DNA of 64,000 nucleotides from Microbacterium murale (GCF_014635185.1 NZ_BMCM01000001.1:1272166-1336165), one strand, 5' to 3'; shown: positions 9,052 through 22,071, counted from the first letter of the stretch. Notes: generated by a model from the letters alone, not told the origin. Numbers and translations are program-made.

Positions 9052-10107
9052 ATGGATCAGCAGCAGCGGATGAGGCAGGAGTCCCGCGCGGTGTGGGCGA
9101 CCGTCGTCTGCTTCCTGGTGGGCACCGGCATCGGCACGATGCTGCTGTGGGGCAACCCGCGACCTATCGCCGGTGACGGCTCGGTTGGGTTGCCGGCAGC
9201 CGCCGTCGCCGGCGTGATCGCCGCGGCATCCTTCGCCGTCAGCACGTTCATGCACCGCAGGGGCGAGCACGCGGCGATGCCACGGTGGCAGAGCATCATC
9301 TCCGCGGCCTCCGCCGTCGCCCTGACGATCGCGTTCGCCGGCGTGACCGCGCTGGGCGTTCTGCTGGCGAGTGAGGTGCTCGGTGTCGGACTGCAGGGGC
9401 TCGAGCTCCCACCGGTCGGCGGCGGCATCATCACCGGCGTCGCCAGTGCCGTCGCCGGCAGGCTGACGTTCGGCGCGGGGATCGGCCTGCGCACCACCGA
9501 TCTCGCCACGCTGCTGTTCAGTTACCTCGTCATCGGCACGCTGCTCGCGATGCTCACCGCCGCCGATCCACGGTGGTGGGAGACGAACTTCTCCCAGCTC
9601 GGCATCGGAGTCGGATCCTGGGCGTTCAACGGCACCCTCGTCGTCGCCGGCATTCTCATCGCCACCGTCGGTTCGTACATCGGCCGTGATCTGCACCGTA
9701 TCCTCGGCGACACTGCGCTCGGACGCATCGCATGGGTGGTCGCGTTGTGGGCGGCCACCGGAGTCGCGCTCGCCGCGGTCGGACTGTTCCCGATCGAGAA
9801 CATCGTCGTGCTCCACAACATCTCAGCGGGGTCGGCGCTCGCGCTGTTCATCGCGGCCGGAGTACTCACGACCACGGCGATGCCTGGGCCACCGCTGCCA
9901 CTGCTGCTGACCACGGTCGGCATCGCCCTGCTGCTGGTGATCGCGTCCGTTCTCGCCGTAGGTTTCGACCTGTACTCGATCACCGTGCTCGAGGCGATCG
10001 TGATCGGCCTCGGACTGCTCTGGCTCACGACGCTCGTGCGGGTGCTCGCGGTGCTGACGCCGGATGCCAGCCGCCCGTCGGCACGGTGGTCGCTGCTGCG
10101 CGGATAG
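9052..10107 (+). CDS. Polytopic membrane protein, possibly DUF998-like
   Basis: A 351-aa hydrophobic protein with roughly nine or ten membrane helices and short loops. A GGAGG sequence precedes the ATG. Two polar loops stand out: ADPRWWETNFSQLG followed by WAFNGTLVVAG, and VGLFPIENIVVLHNISAGSA. A conserved histidine-containing loop between helices is a DUF998-type pattern, but I cannot confirm the family. It lies 45 bp after the siderophore-interacting protein and could be co-transcribed with it. It meets the LacI gene tail to tail with 7 bp between stops. Function unknown. Confidence 0.6.
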   Translation: MDQQQRMRQESRAVWATVVCFLVGTGIGTMLLWGNPRPIAGDGSVGLPAAAVAGVIAAASFAVSTFMHRRGEHAAMPRWQSIISAASAVALTIAFAGVTALGVLLASEVLGVGLQGLELPPVGGGIITGVASAVAGRLTFGAGIGLRTTDLATLLFSYLVIGTLLAMLTAADPRWWETNFSQLGIGVGSWAFNGTLVVAGILIATVGSYIGRDLHRILGDTALGRIAWVVALWAATGVALAAVGLFPIENIVVLHNISAGSALALFIAAGVLTTTAMPGPPLPLLLTTVGIALLLVIASVLAVGFDLYSITVLEAIVIGLGLLWLTTLVRVLAVLTPDASRPSARWSLLRG

Positions 10108-10114
10108 CGCGGGC

Positions 10115-11122
10115 TCAGGCGCTCTCGCGCACCACCAGCTCGGTGTCGAGGATGACCGATCGCGGCTCCGCCCCTGCGATCGCCTCGAGAAGCACCGACA
10201 CCATCTGCGCGCTGATCTGCTCCCACGGCTGCCGCATCGTCGTGATGGCAGGCTCGTGCGTCGCGGCAAGACCGGAATCGTCGAAGCCGGCGACCGCGAC
10301 ATCCTCCGGCACCCGGAGTCCGGCCCGACGGACGGCGGCGATGGCGCCCGCGGCCATGCGGTCGTTCGCGGCGAACACGGCATCGACCCCACGCTCGAGC
10401 AGCCGGGTCATCGCTGTCTGGCCAGACTCGAACGAGTAGTCGCCGACCTCCACGAGCGCGTCATCGAAATCGTCGCCGAGCTCCTCGCGGAATCCGACCA
10501 GCCGGTAGCGCCCACCCGGGGTGTCATCCGGCCCCGCGATCATCCCGATCCGCGCGTAACCCTTCTGCTGCAGGTACGCGACCATCGTCTTCGCCGATGC
10601 GACCTCTTCGACCGAGACGGTCGACAGCTCCCGCTCGTGGCCCAGCGGCACCCCGCAACTCACGATCGGGACGCCGGAGTCGAGCAGCTGATCGAGCAGC
10701 GGCTCCGACTCGTGCGACGAGATCAGCAGCACGCCGTCGACGTGTCCGGCACTGATGAAGTGCGCCACGCTCTCCCGCTCAGCCGGCGTACCAGCGACGA
10801 GCAGCACGAGGGTCATCGCGCGCTGTGCCAGCGCCTCGGCCGCTCCGCGCAGCAGCAGAGCGAATGTCGGGTCATCGAACAGCAGCTGCTGGGGTTCGGT
10901 CAGCAGGAACGCCATGGAGCCCGCGCGACCGGTGGCGAGGCTGCGTGCATGGTGGTTGGCCGTGTAGCCGGTGGCGACGATCGCCTCTTCTACCGCGACA
11001 CGAGCGTCGGGCGAGACCCAGTGCCCACCGTTGATGACGCGCGAGACCGTGCTGCGGGATACCCCCGCCTGCACCGCCACGTCGCGGATCGTCGGCTTGC
11101 GCCGTACCGTCACTTCGCTCAT
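10115..11122 (-). CDS. LacI-family repressor of the galactan locus (GanR-like)
   Basis: A 335-aa LacI/GalR regulator. The N-terminal helix-turn-helix (TIRDVAVQAGVSRSTVSRVI) is followed by the hinge helix (NHHARSLATGR) and a periplasmic-binding-like effector domain ending TMRQPWEQISAQMV. ATG at 11122 is preferred; GTG at 11140 would add six residues. It is divergent from the GH42 gene, and three copies of a 16-bp palindrome occupy the shared intergenic region. It therefore very probably represses both itself and the galactan operon, with galactose or a galacto-oligosaccharide as the likely inducer (inference). Confidence 0.88.
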   Translation of the reverse strand: MSEVTVRRKPTIRDVAVQAGVSRSTVSRVINGGHWVSPDARVAVEEAIVATGYTANHHARSLATGRAGSMAFLLTEPQQLLFDDPTFALLLRGAAEALAQRAMTLVLLVAGTPAERESVAHFISAGHVDGVLLISSHESEPLLDQLLDSGVPIVSCGVPLGHERELSTVSVEEVASAKTMVAYLQQKGYARIGMIAGPDDTPGGRYRLVGFREELGDDFDDALVEVGDYSFESGQTAMTRLLERGVDAVFAANDRMAAGAIAAVRRAGLRVPEDVAVAGFDDSGLAATHEPAITTMRQPWEQISAQMVSVLLEAIAGAEPRSVILDTELVVRESA

Positions 11123-11166
11123 CGCAATGACTCTACTCACTCCGCGCCGACGATCCGCGCGCCACC

Positions 11167-11285
11167 CTGGGACCGGTCTCAGTTGGGTAACGGTTCACGG
11201 ATCGCATGCGTGTATCCACTTCTCCATGAGGTAGAACTGAGACCGGTCCCAGTGTTCGTGTCCGCGAGACTGAGACCGGTCCCAG
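11167..11285. promoter_or_regulatory. Three copies of a 16-bp LacI-type operator
   Basis: CTGGGACCGGTCTCAG at 11167-11182, CTGAGACCGGTCCCAG at 11237-11252 and CTGAGACCGGTCCCAG at 11270-11285 share the centre GACCGGTC. The first is the reverse complement of the other two apart from its symmetric mismatch. Centres are 70 and 33 bp apart. The last copy ends 49 bp before the GH42 start, and the first lies 45 bp from the repressor start. The layout suits looping repression of both divergent promoters. Confidence 0.88.
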
Positions 11286-11334
11286 CCTCGTACGCGAAGG
11301 CTGCGCACAACCGAACCGACCCGATGGAGTGACG

Positions 11335-13353
11335 ATGACCGCCCCCCATGCCTGGCCCGAACTACGGGGAATCGCCTATGGCGGCGACTACAACCCCGAG
11401 CAGTGGCCGCGGGAGACCTGGCGTGAAGACGTCGAGCTCATGCGCGAGGCGGGCGTGAATCTGGTCAGCGTCGGCATCTTCTCCTGGGCGCTCATCGAGA
11501 CGGCCGAGGGCGAGTTCGACTTCACCTGGCTCGACGAACTGCTCGAACTGCTGCACGCGAACGGCATCGCGGTCGACCTCGGCACTCCCACCGCATCACC
11601 GCCGGCCTGGTTCTTCGCTGCGCACCCCGATGCCAGGGTCATCGACCGGGACGGACGCGTCATGGGCTTCGGGTCGCGCGGCATGGCGTCGCACTCGTCG
11701 CCCGCGTACCGCGAAGCCATCTTCCGCTATGCCGACACGCTCGCGGCTCGTTACGCGCAGCATCCGGCCGTCGTCCTCTGGCACGTGCACAACGAGTACG
11801 GCGTGCCCGTCGGTGAAGACCACTCGGCGCATTCGGCCGCAGCGTTCCGGGTCTGGCTCGAGAAGAAGTACGGCACGCTCGACGGCCTCAACAGCGCGTG
11901 GGGAACCGCCTTCTGGGGCCAGCACTACACCGACTGGCAGCACATCAACACGCCGACGGTCGCGCCCAGCGTCGTCAACCCCACCCAGCGCCTCGACTTC
12001 GCCCGCTTCACCGACCACCAGCTGCGGGAGTGCTTCATCGTCGAACGCGACGCGATCCGCGCGCATGCCGACCAGCCCATCACGACCAACTTCATGGCCA
12101 ACCAGAGCTGGACCACCGATCTGTGGGCATGGGGCCGCGAGGTCGACATCGTCTCGGACGACCACTATTTGTGGGCGGCAGACGAGGACGCGCACATCGG
12201 ACTGTCCATCGCCGCAGACCTCAGCCGCTCCGTCGGCGGAGGCAAGCCGTGGATCCTCATGGAGCACTCCACCTCCGCCGTGAACTGGCAGCCCCGCAAC
12301 ATCGCCAAGCGTCCGGGCGAGATGGCCCGCAACTCGCTCACGCATCTGGGTCGCGGTGCCGACGGCATCCTGTTCTTCCAATGGCGAGCGGGTCGTTCCG
12401 GCGCCGAGAAGTTCCACTCCGCGATGCTGCCGCACGCCGGAGTGAACTCTCGCGTGTTCCGCGAGGTCACAGCACTCGGCGCCGACCTGCAGCGCCTCGA
12501 AGAGGTGCAGGGCAGCACGGTCGAGGCCGAGGTCGCGATCCTGTGGGACTTCGAATCCTTCTGGGCGCAGGACCTCGAGTGGCGCCCCACCGAGGACCTC
12601 TCGCATCAGGAGCGCATCCGCGCCTTCTACGAGCGGCTCTGGCTCGACGGCATCACCTGCGACTTCGCGCTGCCCGGCCAGGATCTGTCGCGCTACAGAC
12701 TGGTCATCGCTCCGGCCCAGTACCTGCTGACGGCGGCGGATGCCGAGAACCTCACCCGCTACGTCGAAGGAGGTGGCACGCTGCTGGTGTCGTACTTCTC
12801 GGCCGTCGTCGACGAGAACGACGCCGTGCACCCCGGAGGCTTCCTCGCTCCTCTGCGCGATGTGCTCGGAGTCGATGTCGAAGAGCATCTACCGCTGCGC
12901 GCCGGCCAGACCGCGTCGGTTCAGACCAAGTCGGGCGACAGCCTCGGCGCTGATCACTGGCAGGAGGCGCTGCGCGTGCAGACGGCAGAGGTCTTCGCCA
13001 CCTATCAGCAGGGCCCAGCCACCGGCGAGCCCGCGATCACCCGCAACGCTCGCGGCGAGGGCACCGGCTGGTATGTGAGCACCCGGCTCGACGCCGCGGG
13101 CCTCGACGCCCTCATGTCCGCGGTCTACGCCGACGCCGGTGTCGCACCGGCCGATCTCCCCGAAGACCTCGAGGTCATCACGCGTCACGCCGACGACGCG
13201 GTCTTCCGGATCGTCGTCAATCACGCCGACGAGGATGCCGCGTTGCCGGCGATCGGTCGCGAGTTGCTGACCGGCACCGACGTGGAAGACACCTTCACGA
13301 TCCCCGCAGGCGGCGTCGCCGTCATCCGCAGCCCGAGATCCCGCACCACCTGA
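11335..13353 (+). CDS. ganA: Beta-galactosidase, glycoside hydrolase family 42
   Basis: A 672-aa intracellular enzyme without a signal peptide, predicted to hydrolyse beta-1,4-galacto-oligosaccharides from galactan to galactose. The GH42 barrel begins at YGGDYNPEQWPRETW. The acid/base is Glu154 in HNEYG and the nucleophile Glu310 in LMEHS. A beta-galactosidase trimerisation domain follows (about residues 395-600), then a small C-terminal domain. ATG at 11335 is preferred to GTG at 11329 because GGAG at 11326-11329 would overlap the GTG. Being first behind the three operators, it should be induced with the rest of the locus. Confidence 0.92.
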   Translation: MTAPHAWPELRGIAYGGDYNPEQWPRETWREDVELMREAGVNLVSVGIFSWALIETAEGEFDFTWLDELLELLHANGIAVDLGTPTASPPAWFFAAHPDARVIDRDGRVMGFGSRGMASHSSPAYREAIFRYADTLAARYAQHPAVVLWHVHNEYGVPVGEDHSAHSAAAFRVWLEKKYGTLDGLNSAWGTAFWGQHYTDWQHINTPTVAPSVVNPTQRLDFARFTDHQLRECFIVERDAIRAHADQPITTNFMANQSWTTDLWAWGREVDIVSDDHYLWAADEDAHIGLSIAADLSRSVGGGKPWILMEHSTSAVNWQPRNIAKRPGEMARNSLTHLGRGADGILFFQWRAGRSGAEKFHSAMLPHAGVNSRVFREVTALGADLQRLEEVQGSTVEAEVAILWDFESFWAQDLEWRPTEDLSHQERIRAFYERLWLDGITCDFALPGQDLSRYRLVIAPAQYLLTAADAENLTRYVEGGGTLLVSYFSAVVDENDAVHPGGFLAPLRDVLGVDVEEHLPLRAGQTASVQTKSGDSLGADHWQEALRVQTAEVFATYQQGPATGEPAITRNARGEGTGWYVSTRLDAAGLDALMSAVYADAGVAPADLPEDLEVITRHADDAVFRIVVNHADEDAALPAIGRELLTGTDVEDTFTIPAGGVAVIRSPRSRTT

Positions 13354-13458
13354 CAACTCAATCGCGGCAGGCCGCCCGGCCACCGCACACCACCCCGGTC
13401 GTGACGATGCGGCTCGCACTTGGAAGCGCATCGACGGCCACAACAGATAGGAAATCGC

Positions 13459-14685
13459 ATGCGCAAGCACATCGCAGTCGGCGCCTTCGCGTTGGCAGCG
13501 GCCGTCGTCCTGACCGGCTGCACATCGAGCGCCCCGGAGGGCGGGGACGACGCCCCAGCCGGCGACGGCGCGGAACTGGTCATCTGGACGGATGCCGAGC
13601 GCGAGGCTGCGCTCACGGCCGCCGCCGAGTCGTTCGAAGAAGAGACCGGCGCCAAGTTCACCCTCGTGCAGAAGAACTTCGAAGACCTCCGCAACGACTT
13701 CATCGCCCAGGTGCCGACCGGTGAGGGCCCCGACATCACCGTCGGCGCGCACGACTGGCTCGGCGCTCTTGTCGCGGCCGGCGTCGTCGACACGATCGAC
13801 CTCGGCGACACCGCGAGCGAGTTCGAGCAGGTCGCGCTCGATGCGATGACCTACGACGGTCAGCTGTACGCGCTGCCCTACTCGCTCGAGACCATCGCGC
13901 TCATCCAGAACGTCGACCTCGTCGGCGATGCGGCACCGGCGACCTGGGACGAGATGATCCAGAGCGGCATCGACTCCGGCGCCGAGCGTCCGTTCGTGAT
14001 CAACACGGCAGGCGAGACCGGCGACGGCTACACGATGTACGGCCTGCAGACCTCGTTCGGCGCACCGGTGTTCGTGCAGGACGAGTCCGGCTCGTACACG
14101 ACCGAGGTCGGCATGGGCGGGGCCGCTGGCGAGGCGTTCGCGAACTGGCTCGGGGCGAACGGCTCCGCCGGCACCGGCTACATCTCCACCACGGTCGACT
14201 ACGACATCAACAACGAGCTGTTCTCGACCGGCAAGGCGCCGTACACGATCCAGGGCCCGTGGGCGATGAGCCTGTTCGAGGACATGAACGTCGCGGTGAA
14301 CCAGATCCCGTCCGCGGGCGGCGAGCCCGCCTCGCCGTTCGTGGGCGTGCAGGGCTTCTACCTCTCCAGCGAGAGCAAGAACGCTCTGCTCGCTCAGGAG
14401 TTCCTGGTGAACTACCTCGGCACCGAAGACGCGCAGCGCGCGCTCTACGAGGCAGACCCGCGCATCCCGGCGTGGACGACGCTCGCCGACGAGGTCTCCT
14501 CCGACCCGATCACCGCCGGTTTCGTGGAGTCCGCCAAGGGCGGAGTGCCGATGCCCTCGATCCCCGAGATGGGCTCGGTCTGGGATCTGTGGAACGCCGC
14601 CCAGGTGCAGATCATCAACGGTGCCGAACCCGTGTCGACGTGGAACACCATGGTCACCGACCTCCAGGCGACCCTGGCCGGTTGA
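13459..14685 (+). CDS. ganS: Sugar ABC transporter substrate-binding lipoprotein (galacto-oligosaccharide, MalE/GanS-like)
   Basis: A 408-aa family-1 solute-binding lipoprotein with signal peptide and lipobox LTGC (Cys at residue 21), then a low-complexity linker and the maltodextrin-binding-protein fold (ELVIWTDAEREAALTAAAES). ATG at 13459 follows AGGAAA; an upstream TTG is open but would disrupt the signal peptide. Position between a GH42 and a GH53 enzyme suggests galacto-oligosaccharides as ligand. A 12-bp GC hairpin with a TTCG loop follows its stop. Confidence 0.88.
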   Translation: MRKHIAVGAFALAAAVVLTGCTSSAPEGGDDAPAGDGAELVIWTDAEREAALTAAAESFEEETGAKFTLVQKNFEDLRNDFIAQVPTGEGPDITVGAHDWLGALVAAGVVDTIDLGDTASEFEQVALDAMTYDGQLYALPYSLETIALIQNVDLVGDAAPATWDEMIQSGIDSGAERPFVINTAGETGDGYTMYGLQTSFGAPVFVQDESGSYTTEVGMGGAAGEAFANWLGANGSAGTGYISTTVDYDINNELFSTGKAPYTIQGPWAMSLFEDMNVAVNQIPSAGGEPASPFVGVQGFYLSSESKNALLAQEFLVNYLGTEDAQRALYEADPRIPAWTTLADEVSSDPITAGFVESAKGGVPMPSIPEMGSVWDLWNAAQVQIINGAEPVSTWNTMVTDLQATLAG

Positions 14686-14692
14686 CCCATCG

Positions 14693-14720
14693 GGCCGGGC
14701 GGCGTTCGCGCCGCCCGGCC
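14693..14720 (+). terminator. GC hairpin with TTCG tetraloop after the binding-protein gene
   Basis: A perfect 12-bp stem GGCCGGGCGGCG (14693-14704) and its complement (14709-14720) enclose the loop TTCG. It starts 8 bp after the stop of the binding protein and 43 bp before the permease start. There is no long U-tract (only CTTGCTC follows), so partial termination or protection of the upstream mRNA 3' end is more likely than full termination. Confidence 0.8.
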
Positions 14721-14762
14721 TTGCTCACCCGAACCCCTGGCGACCCGAACAAGGAGTGATGG

Positions 14763-16384
14763 ATGTCGACCGAGGCACCGACGACCGATACCGCGCAGCC
14801 GCAGCCGGCACCGCGGCGCGAACCGCACGCCAGACGCTGGCGCGGCCTGGGCTGGGGGTTCCTCGTCAAGCTCGCACTGATGGCGCTCGTCAACGCCTTC
14901 GGCATCCTGACGGCGATCTCGGCCTGGCGGGCGGAATCGTGGATCGTGCTGGGTGTCGTGGTGGCGCTCGTCGTCATCGCCGACATCGTCTACTTCGGCA
15001 AGCGCGCGCTGCCTATGAAGTATCTGCTGCCAGGGCTGATCTTCCTGCTGGTGTTCCAGGTGTTCATCTTCGGCTACACCGCCTACATCGCGTTCACCAA
15101 CTACGGCACCGGCCACATCGGCTCGCAGGAGCAGGCCGTCGAAGCGGCGCTCATCCAGGGCGAGCGCCGCGTGGACGACTCGCCCACCTATCCGCTCTCA
15201 GTCGTGCAGCGCGGCGATGAACTGGGCTTCGCGATCGTCACCGACGATGACGAGGTGCTCGTCGGATCGGCGATCGAGCCGCTCTCGGAATCATCGGATG
15301 GCGAGATCGGCAGCGGCGGTGCACCGACCGAGGTGCCCGGCTGGACGGTCGTCCCGCGTGCGACACTGCTGACGGATGCCGCGCTGCAGGCGCAGATCAC
15401 CGAACTGCGCGTGCCCGTCTCCGACGACCCGAACGACGGATCGATCCGCACCCGCGAGGGATCGTCGGGTGCGGTCTACGAGTCGACCCTGGTGTGGGAT
15501 GCCGAGGCGCAGACCATCACCGATACCACCAGCGGCACGGTCTACAGCGCGGACGATCGCGGCACGTTCGTCTCGGAGGACGGCGAAGAACTGCCCACCG
15601 GCTGGTTCGTCAATGTCGGCTTCGAGAACTTCATCCGGCTGTTCACGGACTCCATGCTCGCGGGGACGCTCGGGAGCGTGACCCTGTGGACCTTCGCGTT
15701 CGCGATCCTCTCCGTGGCACTGAGCTTCGCCGTGGGGCTCGGCCTCGCGATGGTCTACAACGACCCGCGGGTGAAGGGCCGCCGCATCCTGCGCGCGCTG
15801 TTCATCCTTCCGTATGCGTTCCCCGCATTCATGGCCGCGCTGCTATTCCGCGGCATGTTCAACGCCGAGTTCGGCGTGATCAACGACCTGTTCCTGTTCG
15901 GCAGCCAGATCAACTGGCTCGGCGATCCATGGCTCACCAGGGCTGCGGTCATCTTCGTGAACGTCTGGCTCAGCTATCCGTACTGGTTCCTGGTGTGCAC
16001 CGGCGCGCTGCAGTCCCTTCCGGGAGACACGCTCGAGGCCGCCGAGATCGACGGCGCGAACAAGTGGCAGCGGTTCCGCTCGATCGTGCTGCCTCTGCTG
16101 CTGGTGTCGACGGCTCCGCTGCTGATCGCGTCGTTCGCGGTGGCGTTCAACAACTTCACGGTCATCTACACCTTCAACAACGGTGGTCCGGCGATACCCG
16201 GCGCGCCATACGCGCTCGGTTCGACGGACATCCTGGTGTCGGCGATCTACGACGTCTCCGGCATCTCCGGCGGCGCCAGCGACTACGGCCTCGCCAGCGC
16301 CCTCTCCATCGTCGCCTTCATCGTGGTCGGCATCATCTCAGCGGTGAGCTTCCGCCAGACCCGCAAACTCGAGGAGTACCAGTG

Positions 16385-16385
<1 letters not shown>
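14763..16385 (+). CDS. ganP: Sugar ABC permease, MalF-like, with a large extracytoplasmic loop
   Basis: A 540-aa permease. Helices near residues 35-100 are followed by an extracytoplasmic loop of roughly 160 residues (about 120-280, acidic and rich in beta-type sequence). The transport core then contains EAAEIDGANKWQRFRSIVLP, the EAA loop that docks on the ATPase. The long loop resembles the MalF P2 loop that contacts the binding protein. AAGGAGTG precedes the ATG. No ATPase gene is present in the locus, so a shared MsmX-type ATPase encoded elsewhere is likely. The stop overlaps the next start by 1 bp. Confidence 0.88.
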
Positions 16386-19922
<3,537 letters not shown>

Positions 19923-19989
19923 GGCCAGGGTGGCACCGGGCGTCCGTCCCTGTCAGTATCGGGGGACCGACCTCGACGAAAGGACGACG

Positions 19990-21522
19990 ATGTCCGACCA
20001 GATATTCATCTTCATCGCGTTGGGACTCTACTTCGCGGCAATGCTCCTCATCGGGTATCTGGCGTTCCGCCGGACGACCGATCACGAGGACTACATGCTC
20101 GGCGGCAGGAACCTGCCGCCGTGGGTCGCGGCGCTCAGCGCCGGGGCATCCGACATGTCCGGCTGGCTGGTCATGGGCCTTCCGGGTGCCATCTACCTGT
20201 CGGGTCTGATCGAGGCGTGGATCGCAGTGGGCCTCACGATCGGTGCCTACCTGAACTGGCTGCTCGTCGCCCCGCGTCTGCGCGCCTACACGCAGGTGTC
20301 GCGCAACTCGATCACCATCCCGAGCTTCTTCGAGAACCGGCTGCGCGATTCGTCACGGTTGCTGAGGATCCTCGCCGGCGTCGTGATCCTGGTGTTCTTC
20401 ACGCTGTACATCTCCAGCGGCATGGTCGCCGGAGGATTCTTCTTCGAGAGCTCGTTCAACTCCGACTATCTGCTCGGCATGGTCCTGGTCGCCGGCGTCA
20501 CCCTGCTGTACACGCTGTTCGGCGGATTCCTCGGCGCTTCGTTCACCGACGTCGTGCAGGGGCTGATGATGGTGATAGCCCTGATCGTCGTCCCGGTCGC
20601 GGCCGTGATCGCCGTGGGCGGTTTCGGTGAGGTCGGCACGTACATCGACGATCTCGCTCCGAACCACCTGTCGCTCATCGGTGGAACGGCGTTGACCGGT
20701 GGGGTCGTGCTGACGATCATCTCCGGCCTCGCGTGGGGCCTCGGATACTTCGGTCAGCCGCACATCATCGTGCGGTTCATGGCGCTGCGCAATCCTGGTG
20801 AGGCGAAGACCGCCCGCCGCATCGGCATGACGTGGATGATCGTCTCGCTGGTCGGAGCGGTGTTCTCGGGCCTGATCGGCATCGCGTACATGGCGCAGAA
20901 GGGCATCGACCTCACCAACCCCGAGACCGTCGTGCTGGTGATGTCGCAGACGCTGCTGCACCCGTTCGTCGCCGGTCTGGTGCTCGCGGCCGTGCTCGCC
21001 GCGATCATGAGCACGATCTCGAGCCAGCTCATCGTCGCGTCGTCCGCCCTCGTGGAAGACCTCTTCAAGGTCGTCAAGAAGGAGCCGTCGCCGAAGTTGC
21101 TGGTGCTGCTCGGGCGGATGACGGTGCTCGGCGTCGGCGTCATCGCCGCGCTGCTGGCCCTTGTGCCGAATGACACGATCCTCGGGCTCGTCTCGTTCGC
21201 GTGGGCGGGCTTCGGTGCGGCGTTCGGTCCGCTGATCCTGCTCAGCCTGTTCTGGCGCAAGCTCACGAACTGGGGCGCACTCGCCGGCATGTTCGTCGGG
21301 GCGGCCGGCGTCTTCGTGTTCAAGGCGATCTGGCCAGGGCTCTACGAACTGCTGCCGGGATTCATCGCAGCCACGATCGTGGCCGTGGTCGTGAGCCTGC
21401 TCACCCACCGCGACGGATCCGAGCGTCAGAACGAGATCCTGCAGGAGTTCACCGACACCGGCGCGCTGTTGACGCTGAACGGCGTGGGTCGCGGGGCGCG
21501 TACCGACCGAATGACGCCGTAG
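19990..21522 (+). CDS. putP: Sodium/proline symporter (PutP, SSS family)
   Basis: A 510-aa sodium:solute symporter with about 13 membrane helices. It closely follows the PutP pattern: YMLGGRNLPPWVAALSAGAS, DMSGWLVMGLPGAIYLSG and LFGGFLGASFTDVVQG. These include the Ser/Asp residues of the sodium site region. ATG at 19990 follows AAAGGACGACG; an in-frame ATG at 19930 gives an N-terminus untypical of PutP. It probably imports proline for catabolism or osmoprotection. It lies 67 bp after the galactanase and is not obviously part of that operon. Confidence 0.88.
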   Translation: MSDQIFIFIALGLYFAAMLLIGYLAFRRTTDHEDYMLGGRNLPPWVAALSAGASDMSGWLVMGLPGAIYLSGLIEAWIAVGLTIGAYLNWLLVAPRLRAYTQVSRNSITIPSFFENRLRDSSRLLRILAGVVILVFFTLYISSGMVAGGFFFESSFNSDYLLGMVLVAGVTLLYTLFGGFLGASFTDVVQGLMMVIALIVVPVAAVIAVGGFGEVGTYIDDLAPNHLSLIGGTALTGGVVLTIISGLAWGLGYFGQPHIIVRFMALRNPGEAKTARRIGMTWMIVSLVGAVFSGLIGIAYMAQKGIDLTNPETVVLVMSQTLLHPFVAGLVLAAVLAAIMSTISSQLIVASSALVEDLFKVVKKEPSPKLLVLLGRMTVLGVGVIAALLALVPNDTILGLVSFAWAGFGAAFGPLILLSLFWRKLTNWGALAGMFVGAAGVFVFKAIWPGLYELLPGFIAATIVAVVVSLLTHRDGSERQNEILQEFTDTGALLTLNGVGRGARTDRMTP

Positions 21523-21741
21523 GGCGCGCAACTCTGGCGGCCGCGCGCAACTCTGGCGGCCGCAATGCTGCGGATCGGCCGCCAGAGTTGGCTTGAGCCG
21601 CCACAGTCGGTGCTCATCGACGCTGACGTCTGAGGTCGTCTGGCAGCGGAAATAGGGCATCTGCCGGATGCTCGGGGGGTGCCTTAGAGCGGAGTGTTGA
21701 CTCAGCGCATCAGGACGATGCGCAGCAGAGGAGTCAGCATC
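21523..21741 (+). promoter_or_regulatory. Intergenic region between putP and the small protein gene
   Basis: Apart from the putP hairpin, the region holds a possible -35 hexamer TTGACT at 21697-21702 and a small perfect palindrome, GCGCATC at 21705-21711 with GATGCGC at 21717-21723. The palindrome lies 19 bp before the start of the small protein gene and could be a regulator site or a leader hairpin. Confidence 0.4.
21524..21592. repeat. Tandem duplication plus inverted copy downstream of putP
   Basis: The 19-mer GCGCGCAACTCTGGCGGCC occurs twice in direct tandem (21524-21542 and 21543-21561). An inverted copy GGCCGCCAGAGTTGGC follows at 21577-21592. The second direct copy and the inverted copy can form a stem of about 15 bp just after the putP stop, a likely terminator. 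The duplicated arm means two alternative hairpins are possible. Confidence 0.8.
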
Positions 21742-21990
21742 ATGTTCGAGCACCCTTCCTACATCTACAGCAGCATCGTCGTCGAGCAGGAGCGCGTGGA
21801 CCGCGCCAACGAGTTGCGGCGCATCATCGCCGAGAACCCGGCCAGGATCGTTCCGCGTGCTCATCCGGTCATCGATCGGTTGCGCGACTGGTTCGGCGGG
21901 CGGCAGGCGGATGCTGCGGTGTCGGCGGCAGCATCTGACGGCTCGCGGCGCATCTGCGAGGAGAACGCGCGGCCGGCGCACGCGCAGTGA
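21742..21990 (+). CDS. Small hypothetical protein (82 aa)
   Basis: ATG at 21742 follows AGAGGAGTCAGCATC, a good ribosome site. The product begins MFEHPSYIYSSIVVEQERVD, has a charged amphipathic helix (residues about 13-50), a WFGGRQ segment and an alanine-rich tail with one cysteine. No signal peptide or membrane helix is visible. I do not recognise the family. It lies 81 bp before the large LAL-type regulator on the same strand; its compositional bias and ribosome site make it a plausible real gene. Confidence 0.55.
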   Translation: MFEHPSYIYSSIVVEQERVDRANELRRIIAENPARIVPRAHPVIDRLRDWFGGRQADAAVSAAASDGSRRICEENARPAHAQ

Positions 21991-22071
21991 GCACCGTGGC
22001 CGCGGGTGCGTTGGGTCCGCGCCCGTCGGAGATCACCCCCCGATGTCGGTGCTGCGTGGCACCATGAAGTG

